Shown in pieces: positions 36,859 to 38,204 of a stretch of DNA of 38,204 nucleotides. The DNA comes from Clostridiales bacterium (GTDB lineage Bacteria > Bacillota > Clostridia > Oscillospirales > CAG-382): contig SFLA01000015.1 in assembly GCA_004553575.1 (NCBI GenBank), positions 1-38,204 of the forward strand, in the 5' to 3' direction. The position numbers and the translations under genes are program-made. Within the stretch, counting starts at the first letter, position 1, and every line of letters starts with the position of its first letter. The notes beneath the pieces are model-generated. The model was not told the DNA's origin and did not search any database. It saw nothing but the letters and a program-made list of their open reading frames with translations.

Positions 36859-37713
36859 ATGAAAAAACTTACAGCTCTGGTAACGGCACTTATGCTTTTG
36901 CTCTGCGGCTGTGCCGTCGACGAGTCCGAATCCGTGCTTATTGATACCGGGCTGCTCGCCGCTTACTATAAAACCGTTACCGTTACCGATTGGCGTGTAG
37001 TCTCCGCACTGTGGCTGTCCGGCGAAGATATTGCCGATTACAACGTCGCACTGACGGCAGGAAACAGCGCTTACGGGAAGGCCTGCTATACTCTCGCCGC
37101 GGCGGTGACTGAGTTTTTGTTCACGGACGGCACCTATTCCTGCGATGTCTATACCGAAGATCTGATCTTTGCGCTTAAGAATCCCTCGGGAAGCGCATCC
37201 GAAATCGCCACGATTCTGCTCGCGCTTTACGCTGTCGGAAGCGATTATGACCCGACTGCCGCACTCGACTATCTTAAAACACTTCAGCTTAAGGACGGCG
37301 GATTCGGAGCCGATGAATACGCTTCAAGATCCGACGCAGAAGCAAGCGCTGCGGCACTTGAAGCAATAACCGCTTACCGCGTCGAATACGGTGACGACGA
37401 AAGCCGCGACCGCCTGCTTGTGTATCTCGCCGATTCGATAAACGACGACAATACGATTGACGGCAGAGACGGTGAGCCCTCCGCCTCGGCAACCGCCGCG
37501 GTTCTGACCGCACTGATATATGCCGGCATTCCCAACGACGGCGAAATCTCTACCGCGCTTCGCACCGCGCTTAACGGTTTTTCGGTCGGCGGTACTTTTT
37601 CCGAGATCCGTAACGGAAGCTTCGACCGCAACGCGACTGCAGAGGTTTATTTCTGCGCCGCAACCGCTATAAGAGGCAGCATTTTCGAAGCGTTCGGGCA
37701 AAACCGAAGCTGA
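36859..37713 (+). CDS. Lipoprotein with prenyltransferase/terpenoid-cyclase-like toroid repeat
   Basis: Protein of 284 residues from the ATG at 36859 (AAGGAG 8 nt upstream). The signal peptide MKKLTALVTALMLLLCGC ends in a lipobox-like LCGC, so it should be lipid-anchored outside the membrane. The middle has ALDYLKTLQLKDGGFGADEY, the QxxDGGFG repeat of the prenyltransferase/squalene-oxidase family, and further helical repeats such as SASATAAVLTALIYAGIPND, consistent with part of an alpha-alpha toroid. Catalytic aspartate-rich motifs of terpene enzymes are not seen, so an enzyme role is unlikely; toroid domains of exported Gram-positive proteins often occur near adhesion or cobalamin-binding proteins, but no partner is here. 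The frame is open upstream to 36742 without support. No promoter is clear. Confidence 0.8.
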   Translation: MKKLTALVTALMLLLCGCAVDESESVLIDTGLLAAYYKTVTVTDWRVVSALWLSGEDIADYNVALTAGNSAYGKACYTLAAAVTEFLFTDGTYSCDVYTEDLIFALKNPSGSASEIATILLALYAVGSDYDPTAALDYLKTLQLKDGGFGADEYASRSDAEASAAALEAITAYRVEYGDDESRDRLLVYLADSINDDNTIDGRDGEPSASATAAVLTALIYAGIPNDGEISTALRTALNGFSVGGTFSEIRNGSFDRNATAEVYFCAATAIRGSIFEAFGQNRS

Positions 37714-37793
37714 TTCCTGCTCTGCAGCGAACAGGTTTTGGACGAGCAGTGTGAGCCGCATAAGACCAACAGTTTTCTTTTTACGGATTAACA

Positions 37794-37816
37794 AAACAAA
37801 AAAGCCCCGAGGCTCT
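37794..37816 (-). terminator. Weak terminator-like hairpin, minus strand
   Basis: Minus-strand AGAGCC-TCGG-GGCTTT with a U-rich tail (37803-37794). The stem is short. It may back up the stronger terminator at 37977-38003 or act as the bidirectional end between convergent genes. Confidence 0.45.
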
Positions 37817-37839
37817 GCAAAATTAGCGGTAAACTAAAT

Positions 37840-37957
37840 AGCCTTCCCAGTAGGGGAAGGGGGACCGCGTTAGCGGTGGATGAGGTGTTTGAAACAAACG
37901 AAACAGACTCCTCATCCGTCAGCCTTCGTCTGCCACCTTCTCCCACAGGAGAAGGCT
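37840..37957. repeat. Composite inverted repeat (two opposed units of 46-48 bp), MITE-like or REP-like
   Basis: Left unit 37840-37885 starts AGCCTTCCC-AGTA-GGGGAAGG, has a small ACCGC/GCGGT hairpin and ends GGATGAGG. The right unit, 37957-37910 on the other strand, starts AGCCTTCTCC-TGTG-GGAGAAGG, has a second small hairpin and also ends GGATGAGG. The 24-bp spacer holds GTTTG/CAAAC. From memory, elements with these AGCCTTCTCC/GGATGAGG words are abundant in gut Clostridia genomes; their function is not known to me. Confidence 0.8.
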
Positions 37958-37976
37958 TTATTGATATGCTGAAAGC

Positions 37977-38003
37977 AAAGAAAAGCCCCGCGTGAGGCGG
38001 GGC
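37977..38003 (-). terminator. Terminator for the gene at the right edge
   Basis: GCCCCGC/GCGGGGC, a 7-bp perfect stem with CTCAC loop, followed on the minus strand by UUUUCUUU. Confidence 0.88.
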
Positions 38004-38009
38004 AATAAA

Positions 38010-38204
38010 TCACGGCTTTTTAGCAACTTTTTTCAATCGATCAACAAGCACTTCATAACGGGTATCGGAACGCAAAACGGCAACCTCATCGTCATTTGTC
38101 AACCATTCAAGCATAGATTGCGAACGATTGCCTTCTGCCTCCATAATCCATCCACCACTCGAGTAGCCGCGAAGAATGGGCGAGGTGTGCGGAGCATCAA
38201 AATC
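38010..38204 (-). CDS. 3' end of an unidentified gene (5' part outside the window)
   Basis: The open frame enters from the right edge and stops with TGA at 38012-38010, giving the last 64 residues of a protein: it begins DFDAPHTSPILRGYSSGGWI and ends YEVLVDRLKKVAKKP. The stretch is well supported as coding by the terminator just downstream. I do not recognise the family. The fragment is charged and soluble, with a terminal basic helix. It is convergent with the lipoprotein gene, and the inverted repeat lies between the two. Confidence 0.7.
   Translation of the reverse strand, partial: DFDAPHTSPILRGYSSGGWIMEAEGNRSQSMLEWLTNDDEVAVLRSDTRYEVLVDRLKKVAKKP

Noticed and set aside
37840..37957. CRISPR repeat or transposon with a transposase
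   Set aside because: Only two opposed units with a 24-bp spacer are present, with no repeat-spacer periodicity and no transposase gene.

Overview
The window looks like a chromosomal segment of a Gram-positive Clostridia-type bacterium, probably an uncultured gut Firmicute. The reasons are strong GGAGG-type ribosome binding sites, consensus TTGACA/TATAAT promoters, a Firmicutes-style division cluster headed by mraZ, a PASTA-bearing class B PBP, a sigma-H-like factor, a GlgC/GlgD pair, a C+ type L33, an L10 leader and a palindromic interspersed repeat of a kind common in gut Clostridia. The taxonomic guess is inference; no 16S gene is present.

Layout. Bases 1 to about 25.8 kb are read on the minus strand. 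From the left edge come a truncated solute-binding lipoprotein, then the division and cell-wall (dcw) cluster, transcribed mraZ-rsmH-ftsL-PBP-murF-mraY-ftsW-murG-ftsQ-ftsZ (12.5 kb down to 1.5 kb). It has a clear promoter with three TGG boxes at exact 10-bp spacing (a candidate MraZ operator), and it lacks murE, murD, murC/murB and ftsA. Next are a four-CxxC zinc-ribbon protein and a sigma-H-like factor. A glycogen operon follows, transcribed glgB-glgC-glgD-glgA-glgP-amylase-sugar kinase (24.9 kb down to 14.0 kb), with a consensus promoter and mostly overlapping genes. A small WG-repeat-like membrane protein with an unclear start ends the minus-strand block.

From 25.9 kb the strand switches to plus: rpsO-pnp with leader structures, a nucleoside catabolism group deoB-cdd-pdp, tsaE-tsaB-rpiB in close succession, and the translation cluster rpmG-secE-nusG-rplK-rplA-rplJ-rplL with an L10-type attenuator. 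rpoB does not follow rplL. Instead there is a terminator, a lipoprotein with a prenyltransferase-like toroid repeat, a composite inverted repeat and the 3' end of an unidentified gene running in from the right edge.

How the parts work together. The dcw genes make lipid I/II, flip or polymerise it and build the septum. The glg genes store glucose as glycogen and release it as glucose-1-phosphate; the co-transcribed APH-fold kinase may recapture free sugars at C1. deoB, cdd, pdp and rpiB turn nucleosides into pentose phosphates. TsaB and TsaE serve t6A modification of tRNA, and the right-hand cluster supplies ribosomal, secretion and transcription-elongation components. The most interesting material is regulatory: the phased TGG boxes, intraoperonic hairpins, several ribosomal-protein-gene leaders, and two coding frames that extend upstream to a non-standard start codon.
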